This document shows, piece after piece, positions 26,901 to 33,439 of a DNA stretch of 64,000 bases (position 1 is its first letter; each line of letters starts with the position of its first letter). The stretch covers positions 124,001 through 188,000 of the forward strand of contig JAFVBR010000034.1 in the NCBI GenBank assembly GCA_017479885.1, read 5' to 3'. Position numbers and translations under genes: made by a program. The notes below the pieces were generated by a model. It searched no databases. It was not told the DNA's origin and saw only the letters and a program-made list of their open reading frames with translations. The stretch is from Paludibacteraceae bacterium. Lineage in GTDB: Bacteria; Bacteroidota; Bacteroidia; Bacteroidales; Paludibacteraceae.

Positions 26901-28517
26901 GAGGCATGCAAAGAGCGTTTGCGTCCTATCCTGATGACTGTAGTGACGATGATTGCAGGCATGATTCCGCTTATTATCGAAGGAGGTGCGGGTGCCAATG
27001 GCAACCGTGCTCTCGCTATAGGTGTAACAGCCGGTATGGCGGTCGGCACACTCGCATTGCTCTTCGTCGTTCCCTCATTCTTCATCGTCTTTCAGACACT
27101 CCACGAGCGTTTTCAGGGCGGTGCACCCGTTGAAACAAAGAAGGCGGTGACTGTTGTTGCAGTCCTTGCCCTTTCTTCCGTTCTCTTTTCCTCATGCGGT
27201 ATTTACAACAAATACGAGTCACGCACCGATGCTCCCGACAACCTATATGGCACTACCGATGATGTGGTTGCTGCAACTGCTGACAGTTCTATCGCAACGC
27301 TCTCATGGCGCGATGTCTTTGTTGACCCTCTCCTGCAGAACCTTATCGACAGTGCGCTCACCCGCAATACCGATATGCGTGCCGCGCGTATTGCCGTAGA
27401 GCAGTCTCAGGCATCGCTCAAGGCAGCCAAACTCGGCTATCTGCCGTCCTTTACCTTCGCACCTACAGGTGGAGTGGGGAGTTTTGACAACTCCGCCGCT
27501 GCATGGACCTATAGTCTGCCGCTGCAGATGAATTGGGACCTCGACTTCTTCGCCGTCAATACCAATCAGATGCGCAAGGCACAAACCGTCTTGTGGCAAG
27601 CTGAGGCGAGACAGCAGGTTGTGCAGGCTAACCTTGTGTCCGCTGTCGCTCAGCAGTATTTCATGCTGCAGTTGCTCGACCGGCAGATGCAGATTCTCAC
27701 CAATACCGACAGCCTTTGGAACATCTCCCTCGAGACTCAACGTGCACTTTGGGAGAACGGCAAGGCCTATTCAACCTCCGTCAATCAGATGGAGAACTCC
27801 TACATCAATGTAAAGGCGCAAATGGTGGATGTGCGCCGCCGTATCCGTTCGGTGGAGAACTCACTATGCCGTCTGTTGGCAATGCCTCCGCAGTTTATCG
27901 AGCGTGCGGTATGGGAGTCGTTTGAGTTGCCGCAGAATATCAGTACAGGCGTCCCCGCCGAGCTGATTGCCAACCGACCTGATATACGCTTGGCTGATCA
28001 GGCACTCGCTGAAGCCTTCTATAATACACAGGGGGCAAGAGCCGCTTTCTATCCCCGACTCTCCTTACAGGGCATTCTCGGATGGGCTAACAATGCAGGT
28101 TCTGTTGTCGTCAATCCCGGTGCGCTGCTGCTCAATGCGCTCTTGTCTCTTACCCAACCTGTTTTTGCGCGTGGCAAACTTGTTGCCAACCTCAAGATTA
28201 GCAAACTTGCATATGAGGATATGCAGAACCGGTATGTACAGGCTGTCATCAATGCCGGTAACGAAGTCAACGAGGCGTTGGCAGATTGTCAGGTGGCCAA
28301 GGAGAAAGATGCTTTCTACAAGCGGCAGATTGTCGTTCTGCAGGATGCCTGCACCGGCACGCACGAACTTATGGACGTGGGTAAAGCCAATTACCTTGAG
28401 GTACTCACAGCACAGGAAACACTTCTCTCAGCCCAACTCAATGAGGCGACTAACCTCTACAATGGTTCGCAGGCGCTCATCGCCCTATATATCGCTCTTG
28501 GAGGTGGCACAAAATAA
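23988..28517 (+). CDS. RND pump (HAE1/AcrB type) fused to a TolC/OprM-type outer-membrane factor
   Basis: One uninterrupted 1509-residue frame. Residues 1 to about 1045 are a complete AcrB-type transporter: TM1 near the N-terminus, two large periplasmic loops, the proton-relay Asp pair in GTVVDDAIVVVEAV (TM4), the TM10 Lys in GLLAKTAILITEFAQE and a last TM ending LLFVVPSFFIVF. After a ~15-residue link comes a hydrophobic stretch ending in VLFSSC (Cys1070), exactly like the lipoprotein signal of a stand-alone NodT-family channel. An apparently complete outer-membrane efflux domain follows (about 1100-1505). The two parts belong in different membranes, so cleavage at Cys1070 is likely (inference). 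No internal stop or frameshift was seen. Confidence 0.9.
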   Translation: MKGNIFINKHVMACAIAIVITLVGFICMNTLSVEQYPDIAPPTVRVSTSYTGADANTIMKSVVQPLEESINGVPGMTYITSSASASGEVSIQVFFEQGADPDIAAVNVQNRVSKAQALLPADVNKVGVQVSKQQNNILHIGALKSVDGKYDADFIANYIDINVKPRLMRITGVGDVMSLGNTYALRIWLHPDAMAQYGLEPDDVFAAVGSQSFVAATGALGEQSENAYQYSMEYKGTLKSVDEFNDIVLRTSDSGHLLHLSDVADVEIGAVSYNFTSNIDGKPGVMYMVFQAPGANATEVNARISKLYEDMKPTMPAGLEFEILQTSDDFLFAAIHNVVETLVIAILLVILVVYFFLQNFKATLIPSISIIVSLMGTFAIVTVAGFSLNILTLFALVLAIGTVVDDAIVVVEAVMAKMEGGISDAREATRQAMSEVSVAVVSCTLVFMAVFIPVAFMPGTSGSFFLQFGVTLASAVGLSCVCALVLCPALCALMMKYDEADNSRKNLNYYVRKAYTVSYNAIADKYTKGVSKFIRRSWPAWALLVAAAVALVFSMRALPSGLVPQEDQGVFFAEVDAPEGCTLYETEEIVKRVEEKIKEIPELESYAVVNGFGMMANRSASCYATLVVRLKNWDDRPGLNHNIELVYSRFAMSCQEIKNAVVIPFQMPQVPGYGSSSTVNLILEDTKDRPMPEFNADANRFIAALNQRPEIMMAMSTYSERFPKYEVSVDAPQCNRAGITPAAVLNTLGAYCGAAYVGNFNQFGKVYRIMANAAPEYRLDPSSLNNIFIRVHGGKMAPISEFVTLREVVGSASVEHFNLFQSITCGVMAATGHSEGDVHKAIAEVFEQTMPAGYSYEYGGMSREVEETSGSNATALIYLICAILIYLILASLYNSWFTPWAVLLSVPFGLMGSFGVTWLVSLTGLPGMENNIYLQTGVIMLIGLLAKTAILITEFAQERRAQGLSIRDAAFEACKERLRPILMTVVTMIAGMIPLIIEGGAGANGNRALAIGVTAGMAVGTLALLFVVPSFFIVFQTLHERFQGGAPVETKKAVTVVAVLALSSVLFSSCGIYNKYESRTDAPDNLYGTTDDVVAATADSSIATLSWRDVFVDPLLQNLIDSALTRNTDMRAARIAVEQSQASLKAAKLGYLPSFTFAPTGGVGSFDNSAAAWTYSLPLQMNWDLDFFAVNTNQMRKAQTVLWQAEARQQVVQANLVSAVAQQYFMLQLLDRQMQILTNTDSLWNISLETQRALWENGKAYSTSVNQMENSYINVKAQMVDVRRRIRSVENSLCRLLAMPPQFIERAVWESFELPQNISTGVPAELIANRPDIRLADQALAEAFYNTQGARAAFYPRLSLQGILGWANNAGSVVVNPGALLLNALLSLTQPVFARGKLVANLKISKLAYEDMQNRYVQAVINAGNEVNEALADCQVAKEKDAFYKRQIVVLQDACTGTHELMDVGKANYLEVLTAQETLLSAQLNEATNLYNGSQALIALYIALGGGTK

Positions 28518-28590
28518 TTAAGGAAATGTTATTATGAGTATTTTGAACGGCTGCTTTTCCGCAGTTAGTGCAAGGAACTAATTCCTCCGT

Positions 28591-28621
28591 AGCGGCTCAC
28601 AGCAATGTGAGTCGCTCTTTT
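28591..28621 (+). terminator. rho-independent terminator of the efflux operon
   Basis: An 11-bp stem AGCGGCTCACA / TGTGAGTCGCT (one G-T pair) around a GCAA loop is followed by CTTTT. It lies 74 bp after the pump stop. Confidence 0.8.
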
Positions 28622-28702
28622 GTCCTCATATGTAGGAATTTATAGTAGTGTATTGAGATACCATATATATAATAGTGTTATGCAGATATTAGATAAATAT
28701 GA

Positions 28703-28735
28703 TTGTCTGTAAGATTTTGGCACGATAATCGTATT
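28703..28735 (+). promoter_or_regulatory. ECF-type promoter upstream of the sigma factor gene
   Basis: TTGTCTGTAAGATT (28703-28716), a 13-bp spacer, then CGTATT (28730-28735). The same two elements with the same spacing recur at 30410-30442 before the second, broken ECF gene. The GTAA / CGTATT pair is like ECF -35 and -10 elements, so it probably marks autoregulation. It is unlike the TAnnTTTGC promoters elsewhere in the window. Confidence 0.6.
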
Positions 28736-28807
28736 GAGTATATAGTAGTGCCTTTGAAATAGCATTATGTATGTAACCTTTTCTCGGTTGATGTATCATT
28801 ATAGTAG

Positions 28808-29344
28808 ATGGCTCAACACCCTACCGACATAGAACTTATCCGGCAAGTGCTGCACGAGGACAACGCGCGTGCGTTTTCTGCGCTTATGCAGCGCTATACA
28901 TCGCAGGTATATGGCGTGGCATTGCGACTTATGAAAGATGAGGATGCTGCAGCCGAGGTCGCGCAGTCGGCTTTTATCCAAGCCTACAGGCAACTCTCAT
29001 CGTGGCGTGGAGAGAATTTCGGAGCATGGGTGAGTATTATTGCCAACCACATAGGACTTCGCATGTTAGAGAACGAGAAACGACGGCAACAGGTGCCGTT
29101 GGACGAGAATACCGACCTGCCCGATGAGCCTTACGACGAGCGGAAAGAAGAGCTTATCCGAAGTTTGGAGCAAGCCGTTGCCGCATTGCCGGAGCAAGAC
29201 AGATATATCATTGAAGAGCATTATTACGCCGGCGTGCCGCTTGCTGATATTGCCCGAAAGACAGGACAAACAGAGAACAACATAAAAGTGCGGCTCTTCC
29301 GCATTAGAGAACGACTAAAGAAGGAAATGAAAGGTGAAAGTTGA
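28808..29344 (+). CDS. ECF-type RNA polymerase sigma factor
   Basis: The 178-residue protein has sigma region 2 (about 10-85: FSALMQRYTSQVYGVALRLM, DAAAEVAQSAFIQAY, and WRGENFGAWVSIIANH) and region 4 (about 120-175: LPEQDRYIIEEHYYAGVPLADIA and TENNIKVRLFRIRERLKK). It lacks regions 1 and 3, as is normal for ECF factors. It directs polymerase to a small stress regulon, probably including its own promoter at 28703. Two small membrane protein genes follow and may hold it inactive at the membrane (inference). No classic zinc anti-sigma (ZAS) motif is seen downstream. Confidence 0.94.
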   Translation: MAQHPTDIELIRQVLHEDNARAFSALMQRYTSQVYGVALRLMKDEDAAAEVAQSAFIQAYRQLSSWRGENFGAWVSIIANHIGLRMLENEKRRQQVPLDENTDLPDEPYDERKEELIRSLEQAVAALPEQDRYIIEEHYYAGVPLADIARKTGQTENNIKVRLFRIRERLKKEMKGES

Positions 29345-29352
29345 AAGGAGGT
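29344..29352 (+). promoter_or_regulatory. unusually strong Shine-Dalgarno sequence
   Basis: AAAGGAGGT lies 4 bp before ATG 29357 and overlaps the last base of the sigma gene stop. Bacteroidota rarely use such perfect anti-16S matches; the other genes in this window mostly have A-rich leaders. It implies strong or coupled translation of the presumed sigma partner. Confidence 0.6.
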
Positions 29353-29356
29353 AATT

Positions 29357-29668
29357 ATGACAGATAAAGAATTGTACTTATTGTTTGAACAATCGGCTCG
29401 AAACAGACAAAGGGTAGGGCAGATTAACCGTCAGGTAATGCGCACGGTGCGTCGTGACATGCGTCTCAAAGCCCTCCGCAAATGGGCGAAACTGCTGGCA
29501 TTCTGTTTCGGCTTGCCGCTGATGGTTATTGCTTACCTGTGGCTGCTCAAAGAAGGAGTGCCGTTCTTGCCGAAAGAGAACATGTGGATTGCTTTTATTG
29601 TCCCTGTCCTCACGTTGCTTGGGCTCTGCGGAAAGTTTTTACACGATTTCTCGGTCGAAGACCTGTAA
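29357..29668 (+). CDS. small membrane protein, possible anti-sigma partner
   Basis: The 103-residue protein has a basic, helical N-terminal half (residues 1-42, cytoplasmic by charge) and two transmembrane helices (about 45-64, LLAFCFGLPLMVIAYLWLL; about 75-95, MWIAFIVPVLTLLGLCGKF). It starts 12 bp after the ECF gene behind a strong ribosome site. A cytoplasmic head on a membrane anchor next to a sigma gene suggests an anti-sigma role, but no known anti-sigma motif is visible. Confidence 0.8.
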   Translation: MTDKELYLLFEQSARNRQRVGQINRQVMRTVRRDMRLKALRKWAKLLAFCFGLPLMVIAYLWLLKEGVPFLPKENMWIAFIVPVLTLLGLCGKFLHDFSVEDL

Positions 29669-29726
29669 CTTTTTCGCAAATTGCGTATCATATAAGTGAA
29701 TGTTAAACAATTAAAATTATAGTATT

Positions 29727-30191
29727 ATGGACGTATTTGAAACAGTTTCTGACAATCTTGTAGGATTAGTCTTCATCATCCTCGTTTTCGGGCTTCCGAT
29801 AGCCGCCGTAGTAATGGCATTTATCAAATCGATGAACAAGAGGAAACTCGACAAAGAAATCCGTCAGTTGATTATTGAGAATCACACGGACGCGGAGACC
29901 GCCAAACTGCTCATCGATGAGCCGAAGAAACAACCGCGCAAGATGGGACCTTTTGACCTCGGCACACTCCGTACTGCAGCAATATTGCTCGGTATAGGAC
30001 TCGGTACATTGATAGACTGGCTTGTCGATGTTAGCACCAAAAGCATTTACTTCTGGCTTATCATCGCATTCGGCATCGGTATAGGACTGCTCTGCTCGTT
30101 CTTTATAGAGATATACATCCACAAGAAATATGGCAGAAAGCATCATGACAAAACAATGACTGAGGACTCTGCTCCTGCCGAAATGAATTAA
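29727..30191 (+). CDS. DUF6249-like membrane protein
   Basis: The 154-residue protein has three predicted transmembrane helices (about 10-33, 80-100 and 108-130). A charged cytoplasmic loop (34-75, KSMNKRKLDKEIRQLI) lies between the first and second, with a hydrophilic C-terminal tail. The general pattern, including the DAETAKLLIDEP segment, fits the DUF6249 family found in ECF sigma operons of Bacteroidales (recognition from memory, moderate certainty). It is 58 bp after the preceding small membrane protein and likely in the same transcript. Function unknown. Confidence 0.75.
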   Translation: MDVFETVSDNLVGLVFIILVFGLPIAAVVMAFIKSMNKRKLDKEIRQLIIENHTDAETAKLLIDEPKKQPRKMGPFDLGTLRTAAILLGIGLGTLIDWLVDVSTKSIYFWLIIAFGIGIGLLCSFFIEIYIHKKYGRKHHDKTMTEDSAPAEMN

Positions 30192-30232
30192 ATATATAGC
30201 CAATTTCATTGTAATCAAGTGATAAACATCTT

Positions 30233-30367
30233 TCAAGCCATCAATAACCAAGCGATAGGATAACTCTTGTTTATCTCAGCAATGTCCTGCAATGTCGGTA
30301 AAATAATCTCTTCATACCGCCGGCAAAGCTGGGCATTGTTTTTATAATGAGCATTGCTCTGTTTCAT
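30233..30367 (-). CDS. possible 44-residue ORF or gene fragment, unknown
   Basis: A minus-strand ORF starts with ATG at 30367 and ends at TGA 30233. It has a well-mixed, mostly helical composition (NAQLCRRYEEIILPTLQDIA and KSYPIAW) and its frame stays open a little upstream. It reads like real protein rather than random sequence, but no family is recognised and there is no ribosome site or promoter. It could be a relic of the rearrangement that damaged the neighbouring ECF locus. Confidence 0.25.
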   Translation of the reverse strand: MKQSNAHYKNNAQLCRRYEEIILPTLQDIAEINKSYPIAWLLMA

Positions 30368-30409
30368 TATAAGTCCCTTCCGTGGCACTTTTTTGTAAAA
30401 AAATGGTTG

Positions 30410-30442
30410 TTGTCTGTAAGATTCTGCAGTTTCGGTCGTATT
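30410..30442 (+). promoter_or_regulatory. second copy of the ECF-type promoter
   Basis: TTGTCTGTAAGATT (30410-30423), 13-bp spacer, CGTATT (30437-30442), identical in both boxes and spacing to 28703-28735, while the spacer sequences differ. It lies directly upstream of the broken sigma gene. Confidence 0.6.
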
Positions 30443-30456
30443 ACATATAGAAAGGT

Positions 30457-30966
30457 TTGAGGCAGAAGATTACGCACGAACAATTCACGGCTATATATCT
30501 GCCACTTGGCGGAAAGATGTATGCATTGGCATACAATCTGCTCCGTAACAGTGACGAGGCGCGGGACTGCGTACAGGAGATATATTCCGAATTATGGAAT
30601 AAGCGGTATACAATAGAGTCTGAAAAACCTCCACTTCCTTTGGTGCTGACTATGGTGCGAAACAAGTGTATGTCCGCATCAATAAGGCCATGTTCAGTGC
30701 GGGGTTGTCGTTGGCAACGGCGGGGCAAGTGGTTTTGGACAGTATAGACACCAAAGGCACAGACCTTGAGAAATTCGCCAATTTCAACCGTATGCTCATC
30801 ATTACTGCCAAAGGTGATAAAAAACGATCACTTTACAACGACATCATGAAGTTGCAAAACGAAAAAAGATTATGAGGTACTTATGCAGTCTCACTCTGCC
30901 GACGGAAACGATGCCACATTCTTGCATAACGACAAGACTGAGCCAACCGAATTTTATCATTTGTAA
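30457..30966 (+). pseudogene. collapsed ECF sigma / DUF4252 locus
   Basis: From a TTG at 30457, the first ~70 residues are ECF region 2 (FTAIYLPLGGKMYALAYNLL, DEARDCVQEIYSELWNKR, VLTMVRNKC). The frame then runs into unrelated sequence and stops at 30747, without region 4. In another frame from about 30666, VYVRINKAMFSAGLS onward resembles the C-terminal half of a DUF4252 protein. That frame stops at 30875. A one-base shift at the A6 run 30862-30867 restores KDYEVLMQSHSADGNDATFL and so on to a stop at 30964-30966, again typical of DUF4252. So one deletion joined an ECF gene to a DUF4252 gene and a homopolymer frameshift followed. Confidence 0.75.
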
Positions 30967-31058
30967 TATAGGTGATGAAGACTGTTCTGTACTGGTCTTT
31001 TTAAAAGACAAATAACCGGGTACGCAAAATAGGAAAGAGACTATTGACCGGCAGCTCT

Positions 31059-32108
31059 TTATTTCTTCAGCTGCATGTTTATGGATATTTCGTGCAGGGC
31101 GTTCACAATGCGGTTCACGGCATCTTCTGATATGCCTCTCTGACGAGCCCAACTGAGTCTTGCTGACAGTATTTCTCTGAAGCGCTCTTCCTGATAGATT
31201 GTCATTCCCGCTTTGTGCTTCAGTTCGCCTATCTCTGCCGATACGCGCTGACGCTCTTCTATCAGACGCCAGATGGAGTCGTCAATCTCGTCTATCTGCC
31301 GGCGAAGGGCACTCAATGCTGCACCGCCTTTGTCGATGCCTGAAGGATACACAAGCGAGCGTAGCAATGCCTGTGCCTCTTCTATCGAGAGTTGCTGCTT
31401 TGCATCCGAGAGTGCTTTATCAGGTTCAGGGTGTACTTCTATCATCAGCCCTTCGAAGCCGAGGTCAAGTGCCTGTTGGCTTAGTCTGCCAACGAGTTGT
31501 CTGTCGCCTGTGAGATGACTCGGGTCGTTGACAAGCAGTATGTCAGGCATCAGCCTGTGAAGTGACAGCGGAATCGACCAGAGTGCATCGTTGCGCATTG
31601 TATTGCCTGTCAGTGCAAGAGAATCGGAGAAACCGCGGTGGATGGCTACTATATTGCTTATTCCTGCCTTGCGTATGCGCTCTATGGCTCCGCACCATGT
31701 ATCAAGGTCGGGGTTGATAGGGTTTTTCACCATCATGCAGATACTGCTCTTGGTTTCGTTATCAAGTGCTTGCAGTGCGTCTGCCAGTTGCTGCACCATA
31801 AACGGATTGGCTGTGGTGCGGGCGCCTATCCACAGGTTGCGTATGCCCGCCTTGACGCACAGTGACAGATGCTCGGGTATAGCCACTTCGGTAGCAACAG
31901 GCAAGCCGAATGTTTCCTGTGCCTCGACAAGCCATGCAATACCTGTCTCACCTACGCCACGGAAAGAGTGGGGTGATGTCCTTGGTTTCCACAGACCGGC
32001 ACGGAAAATGTCGGCACCCGCCTGCTTCATTGCTTCCGCGGTTTGTATCACCTGCTCTCTGCTTTCTGCACTGCAAGGACCTGCTATGAGTAGTGTCTTA
32101 GGTTTCAT
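31059..32108 (-). CDS. aroF: bifunctional DAHP synthase / chorismate mutase
   Basis: The protein is 349 residues from ATG 32108; a longer start at 32195 would lie in the promoter box. Residues 1 to about 250 form a type I-beta (KDO8P-like) DAHP synthase, with GPCSAES, LWKPRTSPHSF, IGARTTANP, MVKNPINPD and ILLVNDPSHLTG. It joins phosphoenolpyruvate and erythrose 4-phosphate at the entry to aromatic amino acid synthesis. Residues 255-349 form an AroQ-type chorismate mutase (LRRQIDEIDDSIWRLIEERQ, EIGELKHKAG) that may also provide feedback control. It is cytoplasmic and monocistronic here. The gene symbol is given by function; naming varies among species. Confidence 0.92.
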   Translation of the reverse strand: MKPKTLLIAGPCSAESREQVIQTAEAMKQAGADIFRAGLWKPRTSPHSFRGVGETGIAWLVEAQETFGLPVATEVAIPEHLSLCVKAGIRNLWIGARTTANPFMVQQLADALQALDNETKSSICMMVKNPINPDLDTWCGAIERIRKAGISNIVAIHRGFSDSLALTGNTMRNDALWSIPLSLHRLMPDILLVNDPSHLTGDRQLVGRLSQQALDLGFEGLMIEVHPEPDKALSDAKQQLSIEEAQALLRSLVYPSGIDKGGAALSALRRQIDEIDDSIWRLIEERQRVSAEIGELKHKAGMTIYQEERFREILSARLSWARQRGISEDAVNRIVNALHEISINMQLKK

Positions 32109-32191
32109 GTTTATATCGGGATGCAATCCCTGTTGATGGTTCTCTCTGCATGGTATGAATCTCTCTGCTTCGCTGATTGATGTTAGCGATT

Positions 32192-32200
32192 GCAAAGGTA
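32192..32200 (-). promoter_or_regulatory. -7 promoter box of the DAHP synthase gene
   Basis: TACCTTTGC on the minus strand (32200 down to 32192), about 83 bp before the start codon. It is divergent from the plus-strand promoter at 32235. Confidence 0.55.
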
Positions 32201-32234
32201 CAATAAAAAAATATAACTCAAAAATTTAAAATAT

Positions 32235-32265
32235 TTGTGTATTTGGAAATAATGTTGTACTTTTG
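32235..32265 (+). promoter_or_regulatory. promoter of the exported-protein cluster
   Basis: TACTTTTG at 32258-32265 with TTG at 32235-32237, 20 bp upstream. ATG 32362 follows after a ~90-bp leader. It is the only clear promoter seen for the five-gene cluster. Confidence 0.6.
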
Positions 32266-32361
32266 TGGCATACTTTATGATATAAAGTCGGCGAAGATTT
32301 GCTCCTGTTTATAACAAAATAGATAACTAACTAAATAATAACCTCTAAAATTATTTGTTTT

Positions 32362-32856
32362 ATGAGAAAATTTCTCCTTATCGCGATGGCTGTCGCCTTG
32401 TGCCTGCCTGCAATGGCCGGTTCTAAGAAAAAAGCCAACAAGGACACCGATCGTTTCCGTTATGAGATTGAGTGCGCCGGCAACGGTACGCAAGGCACAT
32501 ACCTGATTAAGGTTTGGAGCTACTCGAAGAAAGCACGCGTTGCTGCAGAGCAATGCAAAAAGAATGCTGTTCACGGCATTATCTTCAAGGGTTATACCGG
32601 TGGCAACGGCTGTGTTGCACAGCGTCCCCTTGCCAAAAATCCCGGTGTTGAACTTGAATATGAAGAGTATTTCAACAAGTTCTTCTCCGACAGCGGCGAA
32701 TACTACAAGTATGTTTCTCTCACATCAGCTGCCCAGGATATAGTCAAAGTTGGCAAAGAGTACAAGGTGGGTGTTGTGGTAAGTGTTCAGAAAGACGACC
32801 TTCGCAAGGCTCTCGAAGCTGCAGGTGTTATCCGCGGACTCAGTTCCGGATTCTAA
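32362..32856 (+). CDS. exported protein of unknown function, LPP20-like paralogue A
   Basis: The 164-residue protein has a signal peptide (LLIAMAVALCLPAMA). The mature part aligns by eye with the next gene: TYLIKVWSYSKKARVAAEQCKKNAVHGIIF matches the neighbour's YTIRAWGRARN segment, and ELEYEEYFNKFFSDSGEYYKY matches QKYEDYFNAFFADGGEYKDF. The pattern of a beta strand, an Ala-rich helix of recurrent A-x-K and a hydrophobic IIF is like LPP20/FlgT N-terminal domains (inference). First gene of a five-gene cluster under the promoter at 32235. Function unknown. Confidence 0.8.
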   Translation: MRKFLLIAMAVALCLPAMAGSKKKANKDTDRFRYEIECAGNGTQGTYLIKVWSYSKKARVAAEQCKKNAVHGIIFKGYTGGNGCVAQRPLAKNPGVELEYEEYFNKFFSDSGEYYKYVSLTSAAQDIVKVGKEYKVGVVVSVQKDDLRKALEAAGVIRGLSSGF

Positions 32857-32910
32857 TGGAATAAATTACCGTTTCAGTATTTATTGTTCAATATCTAAGT
32901 CGTAAGTGAT

Positions 32911-33408
32911 ATGAAAACCAAATCTTTATTTACTATAAGTGCAGTGGCAGTCATGATGCTGTTGCTCGCAGGTTGCGGCACTCGTAAGTCGCAGGCTTAC
33001 TACGACCAGAAAAGCAAAGTGATAGGCACCGAGCTTGACGGCAGTTACACTATCCGCGCATGGGGGCGTGCTCGTAATGCCGCCGATGCATACGTACAGG
33101 CTCAAAAGCAGGCTGTTTATGACGTTATCTTCTCTGAGATTCAGTTTGTTTCAGGTCAGGCTCCTTCGTCAACAGGTACGCTTCGTCCGTTGATTTTCGA
33201 AGTGAATGCCCGTCAGAAATACGAAGACTATTTCAATGCTTTCTTTGCCGATGGCGGTGAGTATAAGGATTTCAGTTCTATGAAAGAGAAACGTCAGTTA
33301 AGTACCAACTATGCCAAGACCGATGCACAGACAGTTGCGCAGGTTACGGTATGTGTATGGCGTGCACGCCTGCGTGAGAAACTTATTGCCGACGGAATTA
33401 TTAAATAA
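32911..33408 (+). CDS. lipoprotein of unknown function, LPP20-like paralogue B
   Basis: The 165-residue protein has a lipobox (MLLLAGCGTR, Cys22). It is a paralogue of the preceding gene (shared strand-helix core and the YEDYFNAFFADGGEY block), but is membrane-anchored where the other is soluble. The core TIRAWGRARNAADAYVQAQK with a following VIF resembles LPP20/FlgT-N folds, which occur in outer-membrane lipoproteins near CsgG-like proteins. It is 54 bp from the gene before and 31 bp from the gene after. Confidence 0.82.
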   Translation: MKTKSLFTISAVAVMMLLLAGCGTRKSQAYYDQKSKVIGTELDGSYTIRAWGRARNAADAYVQAQKQAVYDVIFSEIQFVSGQAPSSTGTLRPLIFEVNARQKYEDYFNAFFADGGEYKDFSSMKEKRQLSTNYAKTDAQTVAQVTVCVWRARLREKLIADGIIK

Positions 33409-33439
33409 TAGTTGAATCACCTAATTAATTGAAACTGAT

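Noticed and set aside
28718..28733. TGGCACGATAATCGT as a sigma-54 promoter
   Set aside because: The -12 half is poor (TCGT), and the bases are the spacer of an ECF-type promoter that is shared with 30410-30442.
29671..29695. GTAAC ... CGTATC before the DUF6249-like gene as a third ECF promoter
   Set aside because: The spacing is 2 bp shorter than in the two good copies and the first box does not match.
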